Source: Tuctoria greenei
Lineage: Eukaryota > Streptophyta > Magnoliopsida > Poales > Poaceae
Reading direction: 5' to 3'
Length of the DNA stretch: 64,000 nucleotides
NCBI GenBank assembly: GCA_036927565.1
Contig: JAYESD010000005.1
Span: forward strand, 14,228,565-14,292,564
Part shown: piece after piece, positions 22,586 through 32,785 of the stretch
How positions within the stretch are numbered: position 1 is the stretch's first letter
Layout: every line of letters starts with the position of its first letter
Notes under the pieces: model-generated
Databases searched by the model: none
Told to the model about the DNA's origin: nothing
Seen by the model: the letters and a program-made list of their open reading frames with translations, nothing else
Position numbers and translations under genes: made by a program

Positions 22586-23120
22586 ATTCTACCCCCCTTA
22601 AAATGAATCTCGCCCTCGAGATTCGGATGGGCTGAAGAAAAGATTTGGAAATAAAAATTTTTTAAATCCCTTTCATATTGAAATTAGCCAAGTTTGAAAA
22701 TTTTGGGATGTTACAAATCTACCCCCCTTAAAGGAATCTCGCCCTCGGACGGATTAAAGAAAAGATGAGAAAATCCTTGATAACATCTTCACGCTTCCAT
22801 GTAGCTCCATCTGGGGTTATGAATCTTCTTGTAGTGCCAATCTTCCATAGAAGTAGAGAAAGAAATGAAGATAGAAGGAATCCCAACCTATATGCATGCA
22901 TCAAGGGATATGAAACTAAACAACTAACTATACAAGCCTATATGCATATGGCAATGCTAAAGCATCCCACAATCCTCTATTAAGCACACAAGCAACAATA
23001 TATATAGCAAACAGCACTCCAAGCAAAAACACATCGATTTCTGAGTGCTCCTATGTGCTCTAAAGTGTCCATTCTATCTAGGTTGTGTCATACGGTCAAC
23101 ATGTGGCTCTAATACGAATC
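22586..23120 (-). other. Short interior of the coding-free LTR element
   Basis: 535 bp with no ORF of note. The boundary sequence GTTACAA(A/T)TCTACCCCCC plus TTAAA and TCTCGCCCTCG occurs twice, at about 22580 and 22711, as though the LTR/polypurine junction had been duplicated. Confidence 0.7.
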
Positions 23121-25963
23121 TGTGACGCCCGGTTCCGAGAACTGAACCAAGATAACGCATATGTGTGCCCAGGATGTTCAACACACATACACGAGTGATT
23201 CACAAAAGAGTATACAGAAAATTACCACAGAACAAGATTAATTATCAGATTTTATTACAAACCATATTATCCTCGAATACAAGCTCTAATAAATATTAAT
23301 GACAAGTTCAACTAATGCAGCGGAAATAAACTAATTAAGCAACTAAGCAAATTAAGTAAAAGGGATAGCACAGCTCCATGCAACACCACAGGCAAAGCTG
23401 ACGGTAGACACGGCCTAGAACTCCGTATTATCGCCATTAAACTCACAATCATGACCTGCAACTGTTGGGGGGGGGGGGGGTTGCAAGAGTGAGTACATGT
23501 CGTACTCAGCAAGTGTGGAAAGTATGACATGTGGCTGATTAAAATGACGACAATTAACAATGGCTAAGTGCTGAAAAGTACAGTAAAACCATTTGGAAAA
23601 GCAATGAATCATATTTATGTGAAGTAAACCCATCATAAACCATGTAACCATAATAATATCAGTCCATAATTCACTATTACCAATAACCATAATCAATGTC
23701 ATAAACCATAATTCCATCCATAACCATAACCATAATCATAATATCAACCATAACCATTACCAAACCATAACCATCCCAAATCCCAATTTCCCTCTAATCA
23801 TGTAGGCCATCCAGGCGCTCATAACCGGGAGCACGGCTATCATGATAGTTTTAATACTCTGCAGAGTTTGTACCACTTTACCTACGTGTTTGTGATTTCA
23901 TCACCCGTCGGCGACTAAAGAACCTCCCTCATGCCAATTACACTTCATCTGGTGTATGGCCAAGAGATCACAAAATAGCCTTTACAAAGGGATTACTAGT
24001 CTATTCAGACCCCACTGAGGTTTCACCGGTGGCGATGTCTCCAACTGAGCACATCTTCAACCAAGGGCCCCCTCTTGAGCCATTCGGATCCCAGGGTAGT
24101 CCCGCCAATCATCAACAAACCCAATCCGACTACCCCTTCCCCGAGCATCCACAATGGTCCAAACATCACTAGCAAAGCCCTAATTAATCAGCTACGTTGC
24201 ACCCATACTTGGCCTCGTGGTGGCACTGTAGTCCTGGCTTATTCTCGCATGAACCGGTCCTTAGATCTAAAGCAAGTAAACCACCATAACATCCAACCCA
24301 TCCACATACCAGGCTTGCTTAGATCACCCATCGTATTGACCAGTTCACATTATCCAGAATATCATTGATGCATAATTAAATGTGTAGTGTTGTTTGCCAT
24401 CCCAATTAATTAAGCGAAGCAAAAAGGTAAAAAGCCCTTCCCGACTCTCTACCATATATTCCAGGTGACAAGGGTGGTTAAACAAATCTAGTAAACTTCC
24501 TACCATAGGATTCCCATCAAATTGACATAAGCATGCAGTTTGCAAACAAAACATTCATTTTAAAAACAGGATCAATATGCTTCAAGGACATTTGCCTTGC
24601 TCCGGCGGATAGGGTTGCTCAAGCGCTTCGAAATCTTGATTCTGAAAATCCTCGTACACGATATCTTGAGCACTTCCCTCTACTCGTGATCACACATACA
24701 AGAAAATACATACAAATCAACATGATGCACACACATTAATCAACATGCGATGATATGCATGCATGCAAAGTCAAATAATTAATTAACTACGGTTGTTTAT
24801 TAATTAGATGCAACTAGTTCATACGTGTTCATATGAGATTATGGGGGTTTTAGCGAGGATTAATACTGCTGAAAATAAAAAGACGATGCAACTAAAATCA
24901 ATTTATGATGTTTAGATCTAATACGTCGCCAGAATTCGCATTGGAAAAACGAACCCTACCGTAGACGCGACGGCTTCAAAGATCCCGGGACGATGGCGAC
25001 GCATAGACGAAGTGGAGTAGACGGCGCAAGGTCCTCTGGCGGTACGACGACGGCGACGACAATCTCCGGCGGACGGCGACACCCTCCTCTTTTTCTTCCT
25101 CTTCTTCCCCTCTTTTCTTCCCCTGGCGGCTGCTCTGGACTCCTCTTTTTCTTTTGTCGCTAGGGCTTCTTTCCCCTGGGTGGCGGCACGGTTTTTTGGT
25201 CGCTCTGCGGTTTCTGAAGTCGAAGCAAACACGAAACCCTCGGGTCCTTTTTTTATAGGCGGGCGATAGGGCGCTAGGGCCGGCGTTGTGGGGGAGGGGC
25301 GCGGGAGTCGCGCGTCGGTACGGCGGGGTTGCATCGGGTGGGCGTGCGGGGTGGGGCTTGGTCGGCTACGAGCGGGCGCGTCGGTGCGGTGCGTCGGGGT
25401 CGGGCGAGCGGGCGCGTGCGGGGCAGGCGCGTGGCGCGCGGGAGGTGCTCGCTGGCTGGGCCGATCGGGCGGCCTGGCCGGCGGAGCAGTCCTCTTTTTT
25501 TTTTCTTTTTTTTTCTTCTTTTGCTACACATGTTTGTACATGTATGCTCCATCTTTTATTATTATTATTATTATTCATCTTCTCCTATAATTTTCTTTTC
25601 CAATTACTTTTCTATTGTATAAAATTTCTATTTTGATTTTAATAGATCTAGTTACTCAGTTTATATGAATGCATGTGTATAGACGATTTAGTCCCTTTTC
25701 TTTTCTTTTTATTTCTTTTCTTTCATATTCGTTATGCTAATTTAATTTATTTTAATGTACTTCCTCTGTTAAATAAATTTCTCTTAGCTTATTTATTTTG
25801 ATAATAAATTTTCAATACATGAGGACGAATGCAAAATGCAAAATACAATATGAGATGCATATATTTTATATTTTTATTTATAAAAACAATTTCCTCCCAT
25901 TATTAACTCTAAATTCCCATTTAAATTTTTAATTTGCCGAAACTCGAAAATCGGGGTGTTACA
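23121..25963 (-). repeat. 5' LTR of the coding-free element
   Basis: It is 2843 bp. The length difference from the partner is largely the shorter TTA run and a missing block of about 16 bp in the GC-rich segment (near 25437). Confidence 0.8.
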
Positions 25964-25968
25964 CTCTC

Positions 25969-28265
25969 GGCAACAGCAGCTTCTTGGCAACTCAGGGCGT
26001 CTCGACCTTCTTTAAGAGCGCGTAGGTGGTCGTCAGCCGCGTCGTTGGCTACCTTGGCATCGGCCAGAATCTTCTGGGACAAGGCGTATGTGGCCCTCAC
26101 CAAGCGGTGCCTCAGCTCCAGCTCCTTGCTCTCCTTTTGGAATGTCGCTTTCGCCTCGGCGATCATGGACCTCATAAGGTCCTCCCATCCTCAGAGGCAC
26201 TCGCCTTCGGCACGCAGTCTCCCACTCCACAGCGAGATCCTCCTGCGCCCGGTGGAGATTGGATTGCACCTGAAGAATGTTGGACTGTGTCAAGTCCATG
26301 ATGTCGGAGAGGTGCTCCGGCTGCGTCGAAGTCAGGGAAGGTCGTTAGGTGATTATCTCAGGGACCTCTTCCTCTTGTAGCGGTGAAGGCGAGGCCACCA
26401 GTACTGGGGATCTTGCCCCAGGAGGCTTAGCAGGAGTTGTGCCGCCACCCAAAGCAGCAACACCATCATCGCTCAAGGAGCCGCCCGCCAGATCAGCAGC
26501 AGTGGAGGCCAGGCCTTCAGCCTCTAGAGTCGACTCCGACATTGCCTCTACCATGACGGGCAGAGGTGCCTCTGCCACAAAGATCGAAGGTACCTCCGGC
26601 GCGACAGCTGGAGATGCAGGCGAAGGTGCTTCACTACCCTCGCTAGGAACAGATGTCGGAGCAACACTCCCCTGAACAAGCTTGGCGGGCTGCCCCACTG
26701 GCGCAGTCGTAGCCTCCTCGGCCGCCTTCGAAGTGCTTTCGGCCACTACCCCCCACGGTAAGGGCCTCACAACAACCGACGTAGCCCTGCAAATCAAGAT
26801 CAAGCCCTGACCAATCAACAAAGGCAGGCGAGATAATAGAGCAAGTGTTGGCAAAAATGCCTTACCAACGTCCCCGGAAGCTCCAACGAGCCTCCACTTT
26901 CGGCGACCCTGAAGCCGCAGGCCATGACGATGGCGTAACAGGCGAGGTCATCCCAGCTGGGCCTCCGCCAAAACCACCAACAACACCGCCACCCTGCGCC
27001 GGTGTGCCTCCACCAACTTTGATGGAGCCACTCCTGGAGCCTCCTCCCGAGCTGCCGACGACGTCGGCTTGAGGCCTTTTTGCCTGAGGCTCCGTAGGTG
27101 TGATGCTACCGGAACCCCCTGTGGAACCCTAGACCGCACTAGCAATGGGGATGATGGATGATGTGTCGACCGCTGATGTTGGCGGAGCCGCTGCTTGACA
27201 GACCGAGCCTCCTCCCAAAGAACCGCCGACGCCCAATACTGAAAAGGGGCACGCCGGGGGACGTTATCTTGGAGCGAAGGCCACCTGCGGTGGTGCCCTC
27301 AGTGGCGACCGAGGGCGTTTCTCCTTCACAACCTCGACCACCAGGGCCTTCCCCTTGCCTGTGTTGGGGACCGGTGCTTTCCCCTTACCTGCGTTAGGGA
27401 GCGACGCCTTGCCTTTCCCTCCGACATTGGGTGCCTCCTTCGCCCTTGAAGCTTCGGAGCCTGAAGAGGGTGCGAACCTCTCCAAAGAGTTGACGATGGC
27501 CAGGCCCCGGCTCTCATCACCAACCTGCCGTGGTGCAAGATCGATTGTGTCTAGGTTGGCCAGGAATTGGATCCTCTCCATCACCAGAGTGTAGGCCTGC
27601 TCCAACTCCGGCCGCTCCTCCCAGGTCTCCTTCCTGATCGTAGCCCATCCGATGAGCATAACCAAGCGATCATGGGTGTCGACTTGTACGATCACCCAGT
27701 CCTTCCTCCAATCAGCCCACTTCATCGAAGAGAGTGGTGTGATGTACTTGAAGGGGTTGTTTGCCCGATGCTAGAAGCAGTAGCTGTCGAGGAAGTTGGA
27801 TTTGTTCTTCTTCCCAGTTCGCCTCACCACGAAGAACTGCCGGAACACTAGTACGCTCAGGTGCACCCCAACAAACATCTCGCAGAAATGCGAGAACACC
27901 GCTGCCACCACCAGAGAGTTCGGCGACTGGTGATGAAGTTGAAGCCAAAGGACTTCCAGGAGTGTCACCAGGAAGGAGGAAACAGGAGGGACGAACCCGA
28001 AGTATGCATACGTCTGGAAGAAGACGATCTCCTTCTCCCCCAACTCCAGTGGCAAGGAGCCAGGACGGATCAGGTCCCGTCGCTCCTCGTCCTCCCAGGC
28101 GAAAAGCCGCCTTACGGGTGATACATCCTCCATGTGGGTAGGAGGCAAGGTTGAGTCCATTGGAGCAGGGATCGAGAACCTCAAGGGTTGGTAGACGCTC
28201 AAGGAGGAATACGAAGGCTCGAATGCTTGGGGAGTGCGGAAGAAAGGAACCTCCATTGTGCACAA
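25969..28265 (-). pseudogene. Antisense ORF of element A, N-terminal and middle part
   Basis: Runs opposite to gag, starting near 28265 (MCTMEVPFFRTPQAF). The N-terminal domain (FSHFCEMFVGVHLSVLVFRQ, about 27880) and the stretch WADWRKDWVIVQV (about 27715) match element B (FIHFCEMWVGI and WDDWKKDWIVIRV). This is the plant family annotated as putative gypsy-type transposon (Pfam Transposase_28), known as an extra ORF in Tat elements such as Grande. A low-complexity Gly/Ala/Pro/Lys region follows, then a coiled coil at 26175-25970. Lesions: an in-frame stop at 27771-27773 and stops near 27245 and 27130. The promoter would have to lie in or near the 3' LTR. Function unknown. Confidence 0.7.
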
Positions 28266-28678
28266 AGGTACCCCTTTTAAGCACCCTAGTGGCGTTTGGG
28301 CGCACCGTGCAAATTTGAGCGGGCTCTGAATTAATGGCTTGTACCACGACGTCCATGAGAAACGGGCCCAGGTCCCCTGTCAAAAAAACTGGCCCAGTCA
28401 GTTCTTCACCTATGAAGGCAACCCGGTGGTTCCCATAAAGAAGGAAGTGAAAGCAGCAGAAGTGCAGCAGGAGCCTTGGGAACCGTCGTGATAATGTAGC
28501 AGCAAGCAAGGATCTTGTCGCCACGACCCCTCAACCAGAGAGGGACGCGTCGTCACAACAGCAGAGGCACGCACCACTTCAATTGACCAAGACAAAATTA
28601 AAATGCCACGCGGGAAAGCAGTATAAGGGCTCCACCCTCGGGCGTGTCGCCTCCCCCCAAGGTGGACCCAGGGGCCAC

Positions 28679-29879
28679 TGTCGGTACTCGGCATACCGGG
28701 TACCCTCGCGCACAGGCTAGAGCTGCCTAGGTACCCCCGACTCCCATCACAGGCGGGGTCCTAGGGCACCACGTGTTCAAAAGACCCAAACCCATCCGTC
28801 TCATATGGGAGGTCCAGGATATCCGCAAGAAACCCGAAGGAGAAGCTCAGGACCCCCTTTGGAGACGAGCCCCCGGGTAACCACGTATCCAGCAGGTAGG
28901 GATCCCTCCTACCTGTGAGAAAGAGCTCTAGATCTTCCACGTGGACCAAGACATCAGACGGTACACCTCCCATATGAGTGGGCTCTGGCGCTGCCACATG
29001 TCCCGCAAGGCGGGAACTAACCTCCTCCGCGGAGGTAAGCTCCCGGCGCCGACACGTGTCTAGCAGGACGGCGCCTAGACTTCCCCGCAGAGATGAGCTC
29101 CCGAGCTGCCACGTGGCCCGCAAGGTGGGACCTGACCTCCTTCGTAGAGATGAGCTCCCGAGCTGCCACGTGGTCCACAAGGCGGGACCTGACCTCCTCT
29201 GTAGAGGTGAGCTTCCGAGCTGTCACATAGTCCAGCCACTTGACCTAGACGGAGGGATGCGGGAGTTAAGAGGACGGTGCGACTTGTCCCTGTCAAGGAT
29301 TGAAGATGCGCGGCTTCCCCAGACGCATGGCGCGGTGCACACCTCATGTCAGGTACCGCTGCGACCAATCGCATCACAGTGAAGACGTCGCAGGCCTATC
29401 CCACTCGCCAAGTGGGTAGCTTACGGCGACAAAGACAGTTGGACGGGACATCCCCTGCCAATGTCAGCAGTGGTGCATGGGCTACTGTCGACGCAGGCGG
29501 CAAGACGGCGAGTCTTTAAGTCCACAGACAGAGCAAGCTTATGGAAGAAGCCTTAGATCTTTAGGATAAGATCACCCTGGACCACCTGTCAAGCTCTGGG
29601 ACCCCACTTATAAGGTGTCTGGCCTTGTCCATAAAAGGCCCGGACCACCACCATTACAAAGAACCGAAACATCACACACGCATACACACATACTAGCAAC
29701 ACCATCCACCGTGGAGTAGGGTGATATGCTCCTTGCGTCCCGAACCACGTAAAAACCACCGTCTCATATTCCCAATCCGCTAGAACACTTGATTGAGGCC
29801 TAAGCCCTGCTGAACAAAGAACCTCTGCGGGCTGCTCCTTTAGCAGATCCGGGGGAAGTGTCGCTCTAATACTTCGACG
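28679..29879 (+). repeat. 3' LTR of gypsy element A
   Basis: It is 1201 bp, starting TGTCGGTACT and ending CTTCGACG (the last base is changed from A). It retains the empty target site of the hAT element. Its TATA box is altered (CATAAAAGG near 29631 against TATAAAAGG in the 5' LTR). It is preceded by AGGGGCCAC, a likely polypurine tract. Confidence 0.85.
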
Positions 29880-29884
29880 GTATG

Positions 29885-30743
29885 GGAAAAGGAGTGCAGG
29901 TGCTTTGCCATCCAGCCAGCTGGAGAGCCAAAAACTGGCCCGGTTCCCATTGCCAACCCGAACTCTGGTAGCCACAGTGAAGAGGTTGCAGTCTCATGCA
30001 GCCACTGGAAGAGGCATGCCGTACCATACACGGTCCAACAGGCTCCATTCTTCCCAAAGCCATCGCAGCTGCAGCGCTCTACTAAACAGGTTTAAATCCA
30101 TTATACCTAAGCCACCATATCCGTGTGGTCTACATACTGTAGACCAGTTTACTTTGCATTTGCCGCCATGAAACTGCCCATCACTTGCCTAGAAGAAATG
30201 GCGCCGGATTTTATCGATGGATTGAATAAATTTTTTAGGTGGTTTAAGCGCAGCCAGAGTGTAGGCCGCTGTGGAGGTCAAAGTAGTATGCACCAACTCC
30301 TTCCTCCTGGCAAAGGAGAGCAGCTGGCCTTTCAACCCGCGCAACCTGCAGAGAACTCTGTCTTGCACCGGATGAAGATGGGAGCGGCGCAGGCAACCAA
30401 GGAGAATGGTTAGTCCTAGGTAGGTTAAGGGCCAGCAGGGCTGCTGACTTGGAAAATCCCCTAGAACCGTCTCCAGATCAAGCTCCTCACAATTGATCGG
30501 CATGACCGCCGATTTGGACCAGTTCACCGCAAGTCTGGTGCACGCACCAAAGGAGCGCATAATCTCCATAGTAGCTTCCAAATCTGAACAAACGGGGTTG
30601 ATGAAAAGGGCAACATCATCCGCATACATGGAGACTCTCATTCTTGTCAACCTTCCCAAAAGAGGGGAGAGGAAACCCGAAGCAGTGGCATGGTCAAAGA
30701 TATATCCAAGAGAAATTCCAAAATAAGAATTGATGAATATTTA
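29885..30743 (-). pseudogene. LINE (L1-type) reverse transcriptase, upstream half
   Basis: On the minus strand the reverse transcriptase carries its catalytic YADD in MRVSMYADDVALFINP near 30625, then WSKSAVMPINCEEL, LTYLGLTILLG and the DKIRRHFF segment at 30189. Further on come HGGKCKVNWSTVCRPHGYGG, GLGIMDLNLFSRALQLRWLW and GNRASFWLSSWLDGKAP. Stops at about 30187 and 29996 interrupt it. It continues at 965 and below across the gypsy insertion. The 5' side ends at or near the Tourist MITE at 30744, where the homology becomes weak, so the copy is 5'-truncated or decayed. Confidence 0.85.
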
Positions 30744-31048
30744 GGCTCCCTTTGGCAGAGCTTCACGAAACTGATTCTCAGGCAGAATCAGGGAAGCTGT
30801 GTCAAACACTGTTTTTCAGAAGAAGTGATTCTTGACTGATTGTGTGAAGTGATTCTCTGAAATGAGCTAAGGGGCTGTAAGCTGAAAAAAGTAGCTTCTC
30901 CTGATTCTGTAAAATGATTCTCTGTCCTGATTTTAAGAGTTTATTCTAGAAAATCATATAGAATCATTTTCAGTCACAGAATCACTTCACTAGAGAATCA
31001 GAAGTGAATCCAGAGAATCAACTTTGTGGAGCTGTGCCAAAGGAGGCC
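30744..31048. mobile_element. Tourist-like (PIF/Harbinger) MITE
   Basis: This 305-bp element has inverted ends GGCTCCCTTTGGCAGAGCT and AGCTGTGCCAAAGGAGGCC, flanked by a TTA duplication (30741-30743 and 31049-31051). The interior is rich in GATTCT/AGAATC dyads. It is non-coding. Confidence 0.85.
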
Positions 31049-31285
31049 TTATTGCTCTTAGTTCGAATTTCAAATTTGTGCATGTGACATTCAAGGTTCT
31101 TAATTCCAGATGGAGTAGGCGTCTAGATGATCTTCCTTTTTGTTAAATAGAAGCATTGTGTCCTTTAATTGTTTCTACCATACTTCTCCAATTTCTAAGG
31201 GCTAACGTGCCACCAAAGCTAGCTAAAAATTAGACAAAATAACTTGACTAGGTCCCTTGATTGGATCGGTTAGAGCTAATAGTTA

Positions 31286-31523
31286 CTCCCTCCGTCCCAT
31301 CTTAATTCTATGTTTGCTTTGGTCAAACATGTTTTTGACCGGTAATTTATGTATGTTCTATTAATTTTAATACATTTAAATTCTAAATTATGAAAATATT
31401 TTTCATTAAGAATCAAAAATATAATTTTATGTTATCGAAGTTGATCAAAATTACATAAATTATTAGTCAAAAGTGGATAATTTGATCAAACTCAGAAATG
31501 AAGTTGAGATGAGACGAATGTAG
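31286..31523. mobile_element. Stowaway-like (Tc1/mariner) MITE
   Basis: Starts CTCCCTCCGTCCCATCTTAA and ends TTGAGATGAGACGAATGTAG, an imperfect inverted repeat, with TA on each side. It is 238 bp, AT-rich and non-coding. Confidence 0.75.
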
Positions 31524-31559
31524 TAGCTGCTAAAAAAGCTCTAGCGTGTCTTCTCTTAT

Positions 31560-32086
31560 CTATCTACTCTATATTATAGGAACAGCTATGACCCTGTTTG
31601 CATCCCACGTACCAATTGTTAGCTGATTAATTTTAGTCCTTAGCTCATCCAAACAAGAGGACTAACATGTGGACTATAATTGTTAGTTCACCATCCAAGT
31701 AACTTAGTCCATTAGTTAGGCAAGAGGAGCTAATTCGGACTAAAATGAGTCATTGTACAAGAAAATGTTTAAATATCTAATGGATTCTATGAAGTAACAA
31801 TTGATCCAGGATCCAAACATACCTCAACTAAGTTTAGCCCGTGCAAAACAAGATTTCCTCTACTATCTGGACTAATGATTAGTCCAAGCTTTAACCAGAT
31901 ATCCAACTAATTGTTAAATCGGGCTAACAATTAATGTTAGTCCAAACCGGTCTAAGTATTACCTCTTGCTAATCAAACATGATCAAAAGACCCATATTGG
32001 GGGAGGTTTGAGAAATGTGTACTGGCCGATCAAAGCAACTCACGTATCAAATCAGATCAGCGAAAACACATTTGACACTGCACGGA
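31560..32086. other. AT-rich intergenic stretch with degenerate inverted repeats
   Basis: No gene is seen. GACCCTGTTTGCATCC (31588) and GGATCCAAACATACC (31809) are partly complementary, and ACTAATTGTTA/TAACAATTAGT-like words recur, so a decayed MITE is possible. The ends are not clear enough to call. Confidence 0.35.
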
Positions 32087-32099
32087 CACTACAGGAATC

Positions 32100-32610
32100 C
32101 CGACGATTTGCGACGGCCGAAGCCGTCGCAAATAAGCCAGATGCCGTCGCAAATAAGCTATTTGCGACGGCTTTCTTTATTTGCGACGGCCTCCGGCCGT
32201 CGCAAATATGTCGTCGCAAATAAGCTTATTTGCGACGGCCACCGTCGCAAATTAACTTATTTGCGACGGCTAGGGGAGGCCGTCGCAAGTTGTTGCTGCG
32301 GGCTGGTGGGACCCGCGGCCTTATTTGCGACGGCCGCGCCGTCGCAATTAAAGCTTATTTGCGACGGCCGGGCCGTCGCAATTAATATCTGCTATTTGCG
32401 ACGGCTAGGCCGTCGCAAATAAGTTTAGAGGGCAGGGCCCACGTGTCCTCTTCCGGGCCCACGACTCTATTTGCGACGGCCTGGCCGTCGCAATTAAAGC
32501 TTACTTGCGACGGCCTGGCCGTCGCAAATAGCAGTGGCTTAATTGCGACGGCTAGGTACCTTATTTGCGACGGTACTGTATAAAAAGCCGTCGCAAATAA
32601 GGTTTTTTAT
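32100..32610. repeat. Subterminal repeats of the CACTA element, left side
   Basis: More than a dozen copies of the motif (TTTGCGACGGC and its complement GCCGTCGCAAA), often as head-to-head pairs that form hairpins such as TATTTGCGACGGC/GCCGTCGCAAATA. Confidence 0.9.
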
Positions 32611-32785
32611 TTTTTTTTTAAAACAGAAAACTCTAACCGGCTCGATGGCCAGATTCACAACACAATATACACAGCATACACAGCATACACAATATATACA
32701 CAAAGATCATCACAATCACAAACTCAAATTCCGATACATCTCACATCGTCATCAACAAAGTAAATAAAAGGGCTCACTCGCCCAT

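Larger units (their letters stand above)
19696..25963 (-). mobile_element. Coding-free LTR element with 2.9-kb LTRs and a 535-bp interior
   Basis: LTRs at 19696-22585 and 23121-25963 differ at only a few percent of sites. On the minus strand they start TGTAACACCC and end GGGCGTCACA. A purine tract (TTTTAAGGGGGGTAGAAT, 22586-22603) abuts the 3' LTR. A degenerate initiator-Met type primer site (TATTAGAGCCA, about 23103-23120) abuts the 5' LTR. The flanks are atctc (19691-19695) and ctctc (25964-25968), a duplication with one mismatch. No Gag or Pol is encoded, so it needs proteins from a partner. It interrupts the antisense ORF of element A. The LTR type suggests a gypsy relative; the family is not certain. 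Confidence 0.8.
966..29879 (+). mobile_element. Tat-lineage Ty3/gypsy retrotransposon A, non-autonomous, with three nested insertions
   Basis: The element is bounded by LTRs at 966-3075 and 28679-29879 and flanked by the 5-bp target duplication gtatg (961-965 and 29880-29884). Removing the hAT, copia and large-LTR insertions with one duplication each leaves about 11.75 kb. The order of parts is 5' LTR, gag-protease, 3' non-coding region with a duplicated 24-nt motif, hairpin-rich tandem array, an ORF on the opposite strand, and 3' LTR. No reverse transcriptase, RNase H or integrase is found anywhere. The antisense ORF and the gag type place it in the Tat group (Grande/RIRE2/Retand-like). The two LTRs differ at roughly one base in ten over their first 165 bases, so the insertion is old. 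Confidence 0.85.
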
